A stretch of DNA of 64,000 bases from NCBI GenBank assembly GCA_016192145.1, contig JACPUT010000017.1, positions 1-64,000 on the forward strand, given 5' to 3'. The position numbers were made by a program, and so were the translations under genes. The DNA comes from Acidobacteriota bacterium (GTDB lineage Bacteria > Acidobacteriota > Holophagae > Holophagales > Holophagaceae). Under the pieces are notes generated by a model. It did no database searches and had not been told where the DNA came from. It saw only the letters and a program-made list of their open reading frames with translations. Below are positions 17,600-25,945 of the stretch, in pieces (the first letter of the stretch is position 1; each line of letters starts with the position of its first letter).

Positions 17600-19167
17600 T
17601 GCGGCGTGATACGGACATCCTCGTCCTGGGCGGCGGCATCGCGGGATGCACGGCGGCCTTGCGGGCGGCCGACCTGGGCGCCAGCGTCACGCTGGTGAGC
17701 AAGGACGCCTTGGGCGAGAGCAACACCGCCTGGGCCCAGGGCGGCATCATCGGGCTGCCCGGCGAGGACGAGGGCGATAGCCCCGCGCTCCTGGCCTCGG
17801 ACATCCTCGCCGCCGGCGCGGGCCTCTGCCGGCCCGAGGCCGTGCAATTGCTCGCGGAGCAGGGGCCCAAGCTCTGTCGCAGCTTCCTGTGGGAACGCCT
17901 CGGCGTGTCCTTCGACCTCGACGCGGCCGGTCAGCCCGCCCCGACTGCCGAGGCCGCGCACAGCGCCCGTCGCATCTACCACGCCAAGGATGCGACCGGT
18001 GCCGCCATCCAGAGGGCCATGACGGACGCGGTGCGCGCGCACCCGCGCATCACCGTGCGCGAAGGGCTCTGCCTCGTGGACCTCCTCACGAGTCCCCACC
18101 ACGCGGCGGATCCCGTGAGGCTCTACGATCCCATCACGGTGCACGGCGCCTACCTGCTGGATCCCGCCACGGGCGCCGTGGAGGCCTGCCGCGCAGGGCG
18201 CACGGTGCTCGCCACGGGCGGCCTGGGCTACATCTTCATGCACACCACGAACCCGCCCAGCGCCACCGGGGATGGCCTCGCGGCGGCCTTCCGGGCGAAC
18301 GCGCGGATCGTGAACTGCGAGTTCGTCCAATTCCACCCCACGGCCCTCTACATCCCCGGCAAGCCCCGGCAGCTCCTGACGGAGGCCCTGCGGGGCGAAG
18401 GCGCCCACCTCCTCAACAAGCGGGGCGAGCGCTTCATGGCCCGCTTCGCGCCGGAGCAGATGGAGCTGGCCCCCCGTGACGTGGTGAGCCGCAGCATCTT
18501 CCAGGAGCTGGGCGCCACCCGGGAGGCCTGCGTCTATCTGGATCTCAAGCCTGTCGCCGCGAAGCTGGATCTGGAGGAGCGCTTCCCCGCGATCCTCGCC
18601 GCCTGCCGTGCCGAAGGCATCGAACCGACGGAGGAACCCATCCCCGTGGTGCCCGCCGCCCACTATTTCTGCGGCGGCGTGCTGGTGGATCTCGAAGGCC
18701 GCAGCAGCCTGCCGGGCCTCTACGCCGTGGGCGAGGTGGCCTGCACGGGCCTCCACGGTGCCAATCGCCTGGCCTCCACGAGCCTCCTCGAGGGCCTGCT
18801 CTGGGGCCATCGGGCCGCCGAGGCCGCCGTGGGCGAGCTGGGGGGCCTGCCCACGCCGCCGCCCTTCAAGGAATGGACGAGCCCCGTGGACGGGGAGCCC
18901 GTGGATCCCCTCCTCATCGAGCAGGATTGGAACCTCATCCGATCCACGCTCTGGAACTACGCGGGCATCCTCCGCAAGCGGGATCGCCTGGAACGCGCGT
19001 ACAGCGATTTCGGCTACCTCTTTCACCGCATCGAGGCCTTCTACCGGGAGACGCCCCTCACCCGGTCCCAGGTGGAACTCCGCAGCGCCATGATCTGCGC
19101 GCGATTGATCGTAAAAGCGGCGCTTCTCAATCCGGAGTCCCGCGGGTGTCACTACCGCGTCGATTGA
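17599..19167 (+). CDS. nadB: L-aspartate oxidase
   Basis: The 522-residue FAD enzyme oxidises L-aspartate to iminoaspartate, the first step of de novo NAD synthesis. The N-terminal FAD-binding motif is DILVLGGGIAGCTAALRAAD. The substrate region has NTAWAQGGIIG. GRTVLATGGLGYIFMHTTNP and NCEFVQFHPTALYIPG follow, then AHYFCGGVLVDLEGRSSLPG and GLHGANRLASTSLLEGL. The C-terminal helical domain is complete. It is the last gene of the tolQ operon, sharing its first A with the previous stop. nadA and nadC are not in this window. Confidence 0.94.
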   Translation: MRRDTDILVLGGGIAGCTAALRAADLGASVTLVSKDALGESNTAWAQGGIIGLPGEDEGDSPALLASDILAAGAGLCRPEAVQLLAEQGPKLCRSFLWERLGVSFDLDAAGQPAPTAEAAHSARRIYHAKDATGAAIQRAMTDAVRAHPRITVREGLCLVDLLTSPHHAADPVRLYDPITVHGAYLLDPATGAVEACRAGRTVLATGGLGYIFMHTTNPPSATGDGLAAAFRANARIVNCEFVQFHPTALYIPGKPRQLLTEALRGEGAHLLNKRGERFMARFAPEQMELAPRDVVSRSIFQELGATREACVYLDLKPVAAKLDLEERFPAILAACRAEGIEPTEEPIPVVPAAHYFCGGVLVDLEGRSSLPGLYAVGEVACTGLHGANRLASTSLLEGLLWGHRAAEAAVGELGGLPTPPPFKEWTSPVDGEPVDPLLIEQDWNLIRSTLWNYAGILRKRDRLERAYSDFGYLFHRIEAFYRETPLTRSQVELRSAMICARLIVKAALLNPESRGCHYRVD

Positions 19168-19173
19168 CGCTCC

Positions 19174-21360
19174 TCAGCGCGTGAACCCGAGGGTCACCTC
19201 GATGGCGCGGCCGGGCTGGGCCAGCAAGGAGCTGTAGTATCCCGTCGAGGTCCCCGGAGCGACCCCGGCATCGGCCTGGCTGTAGCCCGGATGGAAGACG
19301 GTGCGGTCGAGGAGGTTGGTCACCCGGAAGCCCAGAAAAAAATCGGTGAGGCCCAGGGGCTGGCGCCACCGGCCGACCAGATCGAGGGTCGTGGCCGAGG
19401 GAACCCGGCCGGCGGGATTGGTGGCCACGGTATCCCGGGAACCGCGATGCCGGGCCAGCAGGGTCAAGGTGCTGCCGCGGAAGGTCTCCGCGGTGAGGCC
19501 CGCCCAATACTGCTGTTTGGCCAGGTCCCCCACCCGGTGATCCGGGGTGAGGCCCTCCATGGAGGGTGTCCCACTGGCGGGAAGGCGATTGTCCCCCTCG
19601 TTCTGGAGCAGGAAGGAGGCGTAGGCCCAGGCCTTCACCTGGAGGATCCGCTCCGGCGCGAACCGGGCCTCGGCGTGGAGGTCCAGCCCCCGCAGGCGGC
19701 TCTCGCCCAAGTTCACGGCGCCCCCCGGGATGGGCACGAAGATGTCCCGATTACGAACCTGCCATAGGGAAGCGAGCAGGGCGCCCCGGGCGCGGGTCCA
19801 TCCGAGGCTCGCCTCGGCGGTCCAGGAGCGCTCCGGCTTGAGGGTGGGATCGAAGCCGCCGCCACTCCAACCGAGGTAGAGCACGCGGGGGCTGGGTTCC
19901 TGGTAGGACTGGCCGAAAAATCCCTTCAGGGTCCAATCCCCCTGATGGGCCGTGTAGCCCAGTCGGAGGGTGCGCGCGTCCCTGTATCGGGAGTTCCAGT
20001 CCCAGCGGCCTCCCAGGACCACCCGGTGGCCCTCGGCGGGAGCCCAGCTGGCCTGGGCGAAGATCCCCCGATCCTCCGTCTGGGTTCGGGCGATGGGGGA
20101 ATCTCCCAGGCTCGGGGCCGGGGGAAAAGGGTAGGTGGCCGGGTCGATGGAACCTACGGGGAGGTAGGGTCCATAGGTGACGGCGAACAGGCGCTGGAGG
20201 TCCTTGCGAACATACGAGATCCCCCCATTCACGGTGAGCCTTCCGTCGGGCCGGTAGTCCATCGAACTCTGAATTTCCAGGGCCGAGTTGCGGACATGGT
20301 ACCGGGAGACGGCGGCCACCCTGCCCGTGCCGGGGAGATCGAATCCGTCCACGAAATAGGACTCGGGTTGGAGGATGTCGTCCCGGGTGCGGATTTGGGT
20401 CTCCAACCTCAATGAAGGGGCAAGGGCCTGATGGAATCGGAGGAACAGGTTCCGCTGCTCGAGGTCCCAGATCGCGTCGTTCTGCGCCTTGTCCGCGGCG
20501 TACTCGTTGCCGTAGCCCGTCCGCGACCGGAGGCTTTGGAAACCCAGCTCCACGGCGCCGGACTGGAGCCGGAGGTCGAAGCCCCGGTTGTCGTTGAGGC
20601 TGCGATGGCGACCGCCGAGGCCATCCCCGGATGCGAATCCACCCCAGAGGGACGGATTGGAATAATAGGCGTCTCGCGTGAACTCGTAGGCCTGGGCCGT
20701 GCGGGGGTCCACCTGGCTGCGCTCGAGGCGCGTGGCGAAGCTCCAGGCCACGGCTTCCTGGCCGCTGGCGGTGTAGGCATCGGCGAGGGCCAGCCCCCGG
20801 GAGCCCCCCGTGAGCGTGGCGCTGGATTGGGCCCGGTCGCGCTTGGATCGCGCCTGGGTGATGACGTGGATGACCCCCATGAAGGCCGCGTTTCCGTAGA
20901 CGGCGGAGGCGGGCCCGTACACGATCTCCACCCGTTCGATGGCGCGAAGCGGAAGCACCGTGAAGGGCACGCCCGTCGAGTAGCTGCCGAGCCAGTTCAT
21001 GGACTGGCCATCCACGAGCAAGAGGAAGGGATCGCTGGGAAAGGCCCTGAACCCGCGCATGTAGTTCTGGAAGGGGTAGTCGCCGAAGGCGCGGGCGGGC
21101 TGCATGCCCGGGAGGTCGTCCAGGATTTCCGAGAGGGTCGTGTAGCCCCGGCTCTCGAAATCCTCCTGGGTCAGGATGAGGATCGTGGCCGGCGCTTCCC
21201 GGAGGGGTTCGGAGACGCGGCTGGCGGTGACCACCGAAGTGTTCAGGAGCGTGCGGAGGTCGGGGATGGCCGGCTCCTCCTGGGCCCAAAGCGGCAGCCC
21301 CAGCACGGCGGAGGCAAGGCCAAGGGGCCAGCTGCGCCTGAAGGGGCCCGCGGTGGTCAT
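19174..21360 (-). CDS. TonB-dependent outer-membrane receptor
   Basis: The 728-residue protein starts with a signal peptide (cleavage after PLWA, about residue 26). A plug domain follows (about 45-160: VVTASRVSEPLREAPATILI, RGFRAFPSDPFLLLVDGQSM, AIERVEIVYGPASAVYGNAAF). The rest is the beta-barrel, ending GRAIEVTLGFTR. Such receptors import siderophores, cobalamin or oligosaccharides with TonB energy. The ligand cannot be read from sequence, and no periplasmic binding protein or ABC transporter sits beside it. It is convergent with nadB, with only 6 bp between stops, and divergent from the formyltransferase gene. Confidence 0.9.
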   Translation of the reverse strand: MTTAGPFRRSWPLGLASAVLGLPLWAQEEPAIPDLRTLLNTSVVTASRVSEPLREAPATILILTQEDFESRGYTTLSEILDDLPGMQPARAFGDYPFQNYMRGFRAFPSDPFLLLVDGQSMNWLGSYSTGVPFTVLPLRAIERVEIVYGPASAVYGNAAFMGVIHVITQARSKRDRAQSSATLTGGSRGLALADAYTASGQEAVAWSFATRLERSQVDPRTAQAYEFTRDAYYSNPSLWGGFASGDGLGGRHRSLNDNRGFDLRLQSGAVELGFQSLRSRTGYGNEYAADKAQNDAIWDLEQRNLFLRFHQALAPSLRLETQIRTRDDILQPESYFVDGFDLPGTGRVAAVSRYHVRNSALEIQSSMDYRPDGRLTVNGGISYVRKDLQRLFAVTYGPYLPVGSIDPATYPFPPAPSLGDSPIARTQTEDRGIFAQASWAPAEGHRVVLGGRWDWNSRYRDARTLRLGYTAHQGDWTLKGFFGQSYQEPSPRVLYLGWSGGGFDPTLKPERSWTAEASLGWTRARGALLASLWQVRNRDIFVPIPGGAVNLGESRLRGLDLHAEARFAPERILQVKAWAYASFLLQNEGDNRLPASGTPSMEGLTPDHRVGDLAKQQYWAGLTAETFRGSTLTLLARHRGSRDTVATNPAGRVPSATTLDLVGRWRQPLGLTDFFLGFRVTNLLDRTVFHPGYSQADAGVAPGTSTGYYSSLLAQPGRAIEVTLGFTR

Positions 21361-21488
21361 GCAAGTCTCCGGATGACCCCACCTCTATCGTCTTGACAGG
21401 CCGGAGGATGAAAACGGGATCGAATCGGAGGGCCGGAGCGATGGAATGGGAGTTGGAACTCTGCGGCCCTTCAGGATTGAATGGGTTC

Positions 21489-22382
21489 ATGAACCTGATT
21501 TTTTATGGGATCTACCAATTGGGCGAAGCCAGCCTCTCCGCGCTGCTGGAGGCGGGCTTCGAGGTGGCCTTGGTGATCACCAAGCCGGATGATCCCAACG
21601 GGAAGCCCCAACCCGTGCGGATGCTGGCGGAGGCCATGGGGATTCCATGCCTCGCTCCGGACCGGATGTCGGATCCGGCGCTGGAAGCCGGCTACCGGAA
21701 AACCGGGGCCGGTGCCGCCCTGGTGGCGGGCTTCCACCGGAAGATCCCCCTGAATCTGCTCACGATCCCGCCCATGGGCACGGTGAACGTGCACGGGTCG
21801 CTGTTGCCGGCCTATCGCGGACCGACGCCTTGGAAGCATGCGTTGCTCTACGGTGAGCGGGAGACGGGAGCCACGGCCCATGTCATGAACGAGGTCATGG
21901 ACACGGGAGACATCCTCCATCAGGAGCGGATTCCCATTTTCGACGACGACACGGCCGGCACTCTCTTCGACCGCACCTGCGCGGTGGCCGCCCGGGTCTC
22001 CGTGGCCGTCTGCCGCGACCTCGCGGCAGGCACCCTGCGGCGCCGGGAGCAAGACGAGAGCCGGGCCTTCTACTATCCCAACCTCACCGACCCGCAGTGT
22101 CGAATCCACTGGGATTGGCCCTCGGAGCGCATCCACAACTGGGTGAGGGGCCTGAATCCCCGCCCCGGAGCCTGGACGATGGCGGCTGGCCACCGTCACC
22201 GGGTCTGGGCCGTGGCCCGTTCGGCCGAGCCGGCCTTCGGAGCGCCGGGGAGCCTCCGTGTGAATGGGGAACGGGGTTGGCTCGTGTCCACGGGCGATGG
22301 CACCCTTCGAATCCTGGAGATCACGGTGGAGGGGGGCGGGCCCAACCTGGCCCGGATGGCGCCCGGTGGCGCGTTCACCTAA
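21489..22382 (+). CDS. Formyltransferase family protein (ArnA/Fmt-like)
   Basis: The 297-residue protein has the N-terminal formyltransferase fold with the catalytic triad region VNVHGSLLPAYRGPTPW (Asn, His) and the Asp in VMDTGDIL. A C-terminal Fmt_C-like domain (about 205-295, WDWPSERIHNWVRGLNPRPG) follows. The opening MNLIFYGIYQLGEASLSALL resembles the formyltransferase half of ArnA more than true methionyl-tRNA formyltransferase. A sugar N-formyltransferase is therefore favoured, but Fmt remains possible. The start at 21489 was set by homology; its ribosome binding site is weak. serine deaminase follows after 60 bp on the same strand. Confidence 0.75.
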   Translation: MNLIFYGIYQLGEASLSALLEAGFEVALVITKPDDPNGKPQPVRMLAEAMGIPCLAPDRMSDPALEAGYRKTGAGAALVAGFHRKIPLNLLTIPPMGTVNVHGSLLPAYRGPTPWKHALLYGERETGATAHVMNEVMDTGDILHQERIPIFDDDTAGTLFDRTCAVAARVSVAVCRDLAAGTLRRREQDESRAFYYPNLTDPQCRIHWDWPSERIHNWVRGLNPRPGAWTMAAGHRHRVWAVARSAEPAFGAPGSLRVNGERGWLVSTGDGTLRILEITVEGGGPNLARMAPGGAFT

Positions 22383-22442
22383 CCCCCGTAGGCTCCACAA
22401 CCTCACCTGACCGTGGGTAGAAGGCCCTGGCACAATGGTCGG

Positions 22443-23918
22443 ATGGGCATCAGCGTCTTCGACATCTTCAAAATCGGCATCGGTCCGAGCTCCAGTCACA
22501 CGGTGGGGCCCATGCGGGCCGCCCGCATGTTCCTCGATGGCCTGAAGGCGGAGGGCCTGCTGCCCCTGGTCACCGCGGTGCGGACGGAGCTGTACGGCTC
22601 CCTCTCGGCCACGGGCAAGGGCCATGGGTCGGATAAGGCCGTGATCCTCGGACTGCTGGGACACACCCCGGAGAGCGTGCCGGTGGAAGAAGTGGAGCGC
22701 TTCCTGGCGGAGGTGCGCTTCGCTCAGAAGGTGAACCTCCTGGGCGAGCACGAGGTGGTTTTCATCGAGAAGGACCATTTGAAGTTCGAGCGCAAGACGC
22801 TGCCCTTCCACGCCAACGGCTTGCGCTTCGTCGCCTACGGGGAGAACGGCTATGAGCTGCGGGCCCGCTTCTACTACAGCGTGGGCGGGGGCTTCGTGGT
22901 GGACGGAGGCTCCAGGTCCGAGGGCGGCGGCAACCGGGAACAGACGGAGGAGGGGCCTGGAACGGGTGGAGGCGCCGCGACGGGCCCGGATGCCTCGAAG
23001 GTGGAGGGAAGGACCCGGCCCTATCCCTTCCGGAGCGGCCAGGAACTCCTGGCGATCTGCCGGGAAAAGGGCCTGCGCATCAGCGACGTGATGCTGGCCA
23101 ACGAGGCCGCCTGGCGGCCCGAGGCTGAGACCCGCGAGGGGCTCATGAAGATCTGGGAGGTGATGCAGGCCTGCGTGAACCGGGGCTGCCGAACGGAAGG
23201 CATCCTGCCCGGGGGCTTGAAGGTGAAGCGCCGCGCCCCGGACCTCTACCAGCAGCTGCTGGCCAATCCCGAAGCGGGATTGCGGGATCCGCTCACGGCC
23301 ATGGATTGGGTGAGCCTCTACGCCCTGGCCGTGAACGAGGAGAACGCGGCGGGTGGCCGCATCGTCACCGCCCCCACCAACGGCGCCGCGGGCATCATCC
23401 CCGCCGTGCTGCACTACTACCGCCGCTTCGTGCCGGGCGCCGACGATGACGGGGTGCAGCGCTTCCTGCTCACCGCCGCGGCCATCGGCGTGCTCTACAA
23501 GGAGAACGCCTCCATCAGCGGGGCGGAGGTGGGTTGCCAGGGCGAAGTGGGCAGCGCCTGTTCCATGGCGGCAGGAGCGATCTGCGAAGTGATGGGTGGC
23601 ACCCCGGAGCAGGTGGAGAACGCCGCGGAGATCGGCATGGAGCACAACCTGGGCCTCACCTGCGATCCCATCGGCGGCCTCGTGCAGGTGCCCTGCATCG
23701 AGCGCAACGCCATGGCCTCCGTGAAGGCCATCCACGCCTCGCGCATGGCCCTGCGCGGTGACGGCCAGCACTTCGTCAGCCTCGACAAGGTCATCAGGAC
23801 CATGCGGGATACCGGCGCCGATATGAAGGCCAAGTACAAGGAGACCGCCCGCGGCGGCCTGGCCGTCAACGTCATCGAGGCGCCCATCGACCTCAGCGTC
23901 GGCCTGCCGGAGTGCTGA
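22443..23918 (+). CDS. sdaA: L-serine ammonia-lyase, one-chain iron-sulfur type
   Basis: The 491-residue enzyme deaminates L-serine to pyruvate and ammonia. The N-terminal beta domain opens [20 protein letters not shown]. The alpha domain has [20 protein letters not shown] and the cluster cysteines in [15 protein letters not shown] and [18 protein letters not shown]. It is longer than the usual 455 or so residues. The excess is a Gly/Glu/Arg-rich, low-complexity stretch at about residues 155-190, between the two domains. Start at 22443 (MGISVFDIF) by family alignment. Confidence 0.93.
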   Translation: MGISVFDIFKIGIGPSSSHTVGPMRAARMFLDGLKAEGLLPLVTAVRTELYGSLSATGKGHGSDKAVILGLLGHTPESVPVEEVERFLAEVRFAQKVNLLGEHEVVFIEKDHLKFERKTLPFHANGLRFVAYGENGYELRARFYYSVGGGFVVDGGSRSEGGGNREQTEEGPGTGGGAATGPDASKVEGRTRPYPFRSGQELLAICREKGLRISDVMLANEAAWRPEAETREGLMKIWEVMQACVNRGCRTEGILPGGLKVKRRAPDLYQQLLANPEAGLRDPLTAMDWVSLYALAVNEENAAGGRIVTAPTNGAAGIIPAVLHYYRRFVPGADDDGVQRFLLTAAAIGVLYKENASISGAEVGCQGEVGSACSMAAGAICEVMGGTPEQVENAAEIGMEHNLGLTCDPIGGLVQVPCIERNAMASVKAIHASRMALRGDGQHFVSLDKVIRTMRDTGADMKAKYKETARGGLAVNVIEAPIDLSVGLPEC

Positions 23919-23925
23919 CCAAGAT

Positions 23926-24016
23926 GGATCGCGAATGACGCGAATGGAGCGAATGACGCGAATGAATGCCAATTCTTCATTCGCGCTATTAGCCCTATTC
24001 GCGTCATTCGCGATCC
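23926..24016. repeat. Intergenic long inverted repeat of CGCGAATG units
   Basis: A perfect 20-bp pair of arms (23926-23945 and 23997-24016) encloses a second hairpin (CGCGAATGAA and TTCATTCGCG). The arms are made of direct CGCGAATG-like units. The element fills the gap between sdaA and the aminotransferase and closely resembles the one at 33505-33585. Confidence 0.8.
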
Positions 24017-24041
24017 CACCCATGCCCTTGGAAGGTGCCAG

Positions 24042-25187
24042 ATGAATCTCGTCTCCAAACTCCCCCACGTGGGTACGACGATCTTCACGGTGATGAGCCA
24101 GCTGGCGGCGAAGCACGGGGCCGTGAACCTGGGGCAGGGGTTCCCGGATTTCGAGGGGCCCCAGGCGCTGCGGGACGCCCTGACGGAGGCCATGGCTTCG
24201 GGGGCGAACCAGTACGCGCCGATGCCGGGGTTGCTGGCCCTGCGGGAGCAGGTGGCGGCGAAGGCGCTGCGCACCTACGGCCGCGCCGTGGATGCGGATG
24301 CGGAGGTGACCATCACCTCCGGCGGCACCGAGGCGCTCTTCGCTGCCCTCGCGGCCGTGGTTTCGCCGGGTGACGAGGTGATCCTGCTGGACCCCTGCTA
24401 CGACTGCTACGATCCGGCGGTGCGCCTGCAGGGCGGGGTGCCCGTGCACGTGCCCTTGGAACCCCGGGACTTCAGCGTGGACTGGGATCGGGTGAAGGCG
24501 GCGCTGACACCCCGTACGCGGATGATCCTCGTGAACAGCCCCCATAACCCCACGGGGGCCGTGCTCACGGCTGCCGATCTCCAGGCCCTCGCCGACCTCA
24601 TCCGCGACACGGGGATCCTGGTGCTCTCGGACGAGGTCTACGAGCACCTCACCTTCGACGGGGATCCCCACCAGAGCGTGCTGCGGCATCCGGAGCTGGC
24701 GGCCCGCAGCTTCGTCATCGGCTCCTTCGGCAAGACGTTCCACTGCACCGGTTGGAAGGTGGGCTCCTGCATCGCGCCCGCCGCCCTCACCGCCGAGTTC
24801 CGCAAGGTGCATCAGTACCTCACCTTCTGCACCTTCCATCCGGCCCAGGTGGCCTTGGCCAAAGTGCTAGCCGAGCAACCCGACCATGTGTCCAGCCTGC
24901 CCGGGTTCTTTCAAGCCAAGCGGGACCGGTTCCGGGCCCTGCTCGCGGATTCCCGGTTCGAACTGCTGCCCGTGAAGGGCGCCTACTTCCAAGTGGCGGC
25001 CTTTGATCGCATCCGCGAAGGGAACGACCGGGCCTTCTGCGAGTGGCTCGTGAAGGAGGCGGGCGTGGCGGCCATTCCCGTATCGGCCTTCTGTGAGCAC
25101 CCGCTCCCGCGGCCCTTGATCCGCTTCTGTTTCGCGAAGGAGGAGGCGACCCTGCAAGCGGCCGCGGCGCGCCTGGTGGGCCTCTGA
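24042..25187 (+). CDS. Class I/II PLP aminotransferase (methionine/kynurenine aminotransferase-like)
   Basis: The 381-residue fold-type I aminotransferase resembles YbdL. Early motifs are AVNLGQGFPDF and QYAPMPGLLALRE. The glycine-rich cofactor loop is TSGGTEALFAAL. Substrate-contact motifs are NSPHNPTGAVL and LSDEVYEHLTFDG. The PLP lysine is K231 in GSFGKTFHCTGWKVG, and the carboxylate-binding Arg lies in PLIRFCFAKEE. YbdL-like enzymes prefer methionine, with activity on aromatic amino acids. A methionine-salvage or general transamination role is inferred. Confidence 0.85.
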   Translation: MNLVSKLPHVGTTIFTVMSQLAAKHGAVNLGQGFPDFEGPQALRDALTEAMASGANQYAPMPGLLALREQVAAKALRTYGRAVDADAEVTITSGGTEALFAALAAVVSPGDEVILLDPCYDCYDPAVRLQGGVPVHVPLEPRDFSVDWDRVKAALTPRTRMILVNSPHNPTGAVLTAADLQALADLIRDTGILVLSDEVYEHLTFDGDPHQSVLRHPELAARSFVIGSFGKTFHCTGWKVGSCIAPAALTAEFRKVHQYLTFCTFHPAQVALAKVLAEQPDHVSSLPGFFQAKRDRFRALLADSRFELLPVKGAYFQVAAFDRIREGNDRAFCEWLVKEAGVAAIPVSAFCEHPLPRPLIRFCFAKEEATLQAAAARLVGL

Positions 25188-25285
25188 AGGTGACGGTGAT
25201 CGGCGGGTTGGGCGCTTGCCTCATGGGAAGCCGAACCCTTCCCACTCAGCCCGGTTGCATTCCGGTGGTTCCGATTGGAGTTCCC

Positions 25286-25462
25286 ATGCGTTCCCGAACG
25301 GTCCTGCTCGCCTTGCTCCTGGTGGCCGGCCTCCCTGCCGCCGCCCAATCCGCCACCTTCGGCCTTGCTGCGGGGTTCGTGACCCCGGGTGGGGACATGA
25401 CCAAATCCGTCGGCAGCGACATGACCCTGGGCCTGGGGGTTCAAGTGCGTGTGAAGTTCTAG
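25286..25462 (+). CDS. Small secreted protein, possible beta-barrel remnant
   Basis: A 58-residue frame starts at the ATG at 25286 behind GGAG. It has a clear signal peptide (MRSRTVLLALLLVAGLPAAA) and a mature part of about 35 residues that looks like the first and last strands of an outer-membrane barrel (ATFGLAAGFVTPGGDM, then LGLGVQVRVKF). It may be an OmpW-like gene with an internal deletion or a real small envelope protein. A terminator follows directly. It is not related to the blaI gene downstream by coupling. Confidence 0.5.
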   Translation: MRSRTVLLALLLVAGLPAAAQSATFGLAAGFVTPGGDMTKSVGSDMTLGLGVQVRVKF

Positions 25463-25495
25463 GCCCTCCTCGAAGGGCCCAAATTCTTTTTTGAT
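25463..25495 (+). terminator. Intrinsic terminator before the blaI promoter
   Basis: The stem GGCCCT/AGGGCC with a short loop directly follows the stop of the small secreted protein. It is followed by AAATTCTTTTTTG, a good U tract. It insulates the blaI promoter from upstream reading. Confidence 0.7.
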
Positions 25496-25503
25496 TTGGG
25501 GGC

Positions 25504-25541
25504 TTGACTCGTCCTAACAGAGTAGTACTAATTTGTTAGTA
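25504..25541 (+). promoter_or_regulatory. blaI promoter with BlaI-type operator
   Basis: A -35 element TTGACT (25504-25509) is spaced 16 bp from TACTAA (25526-25531). That -10 element is the left half of a perfect 16-bp palindrome TACTAATTTGTTAGTA (25526-25541). A second symmetric pair, CTAACA (25514-25519) and TGTTAG (25534-25539), is interleaved. BlaI/MecI operators are short TA-rich palindromes over promoters, so autorepression of blaI and the protease gene is likely. Confidence 0.65.
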
Positions 25542-25555
25542 GATCGGAGAACCCC

Positions 25556-25945
25556 GTGTCTGACCCCCGTCCCACCGAAGGTGAACTGGCCATTTTGCGC
25601 GTCCTCTGGGCGCAGGGGGCGTGCACGGTGCGCGAAGTTCACGAGGCCCTCAGCCAAACCAAGGACACGGCGTATACGACCGTGCTGAAGATGATGACGA
25701 TCATGGCGGACAAGGGCCTGCTGGCGCGTGACGAATCGGAGCGCAGCCACCGCTATGCGGCCCTGCATCCGGAACCCGTGGTGCAGGCCAGCCTGCTTCG
25801 GGACCTCATGCACAAGGCCTTCGGCGGGTCGGCGCTGCAGCTGGTGCAGCGGGCCATCGATGGGGAAGGCGCTTCCCCGGAAGAGCTGGATGCCATCGGC
25901 CGCATGATCGCCGAGGCCAAGAAGGCCAAGGGGGCCAAGCCGTGA
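25556..25945 (+). CDS. BlaI/MecI/CopY-family transcriptional repressor
   Basis: The 129-residue protein has the N-terminal winged helix of the Penicillinase_R family (PTEGELAILRVLWAQGACTV, then AYTTVLKMMTIMADKGLL and the wing RDESERSHRYAAL). A C-terminal helical dimerisation region covers residues 78-120. The start is GTG at 25556 after CGGAGA. It overlaps the M56 gene by GTGA, the standard repressor-sensor arrangement. The palindrome over its own promoter is the probable binding site. Beta-lactam, copper or cell-wall signals are all possible inducers. Confidence 0.88.
   Translation: MSDPRPTEGELAILRVLWAQGACTVREVHEALSQTKDTAYTTVLKMMTIMADKGLLARDESERSHRYAALHPEPVVQASLLRDLMHKAFGGSALQLVQRAIDGEGASPEELDAIGRMIAEAKKAKGAKP

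Noticed and set aside
17596-19152. Open frame of 518 codons opposite nadB
   Set aside because: nadB is complete with FAD and substrate motifs. The other frame is a shadow.
23930-24020. CRISPR-like direct repeats CGCGAATG
   Set aside because: The units are short, spaced irregularly and form an inverted repeat, with no spacers or cas genes.
21471-24839. 1100-codon open frame on the minus strand across formyltransferase, sdaA and the aminotransferase
   Set aside because: Three well-recognised plus-strand genes occupy it. The antisense product is low-complexity and crosses intergenic repeats.
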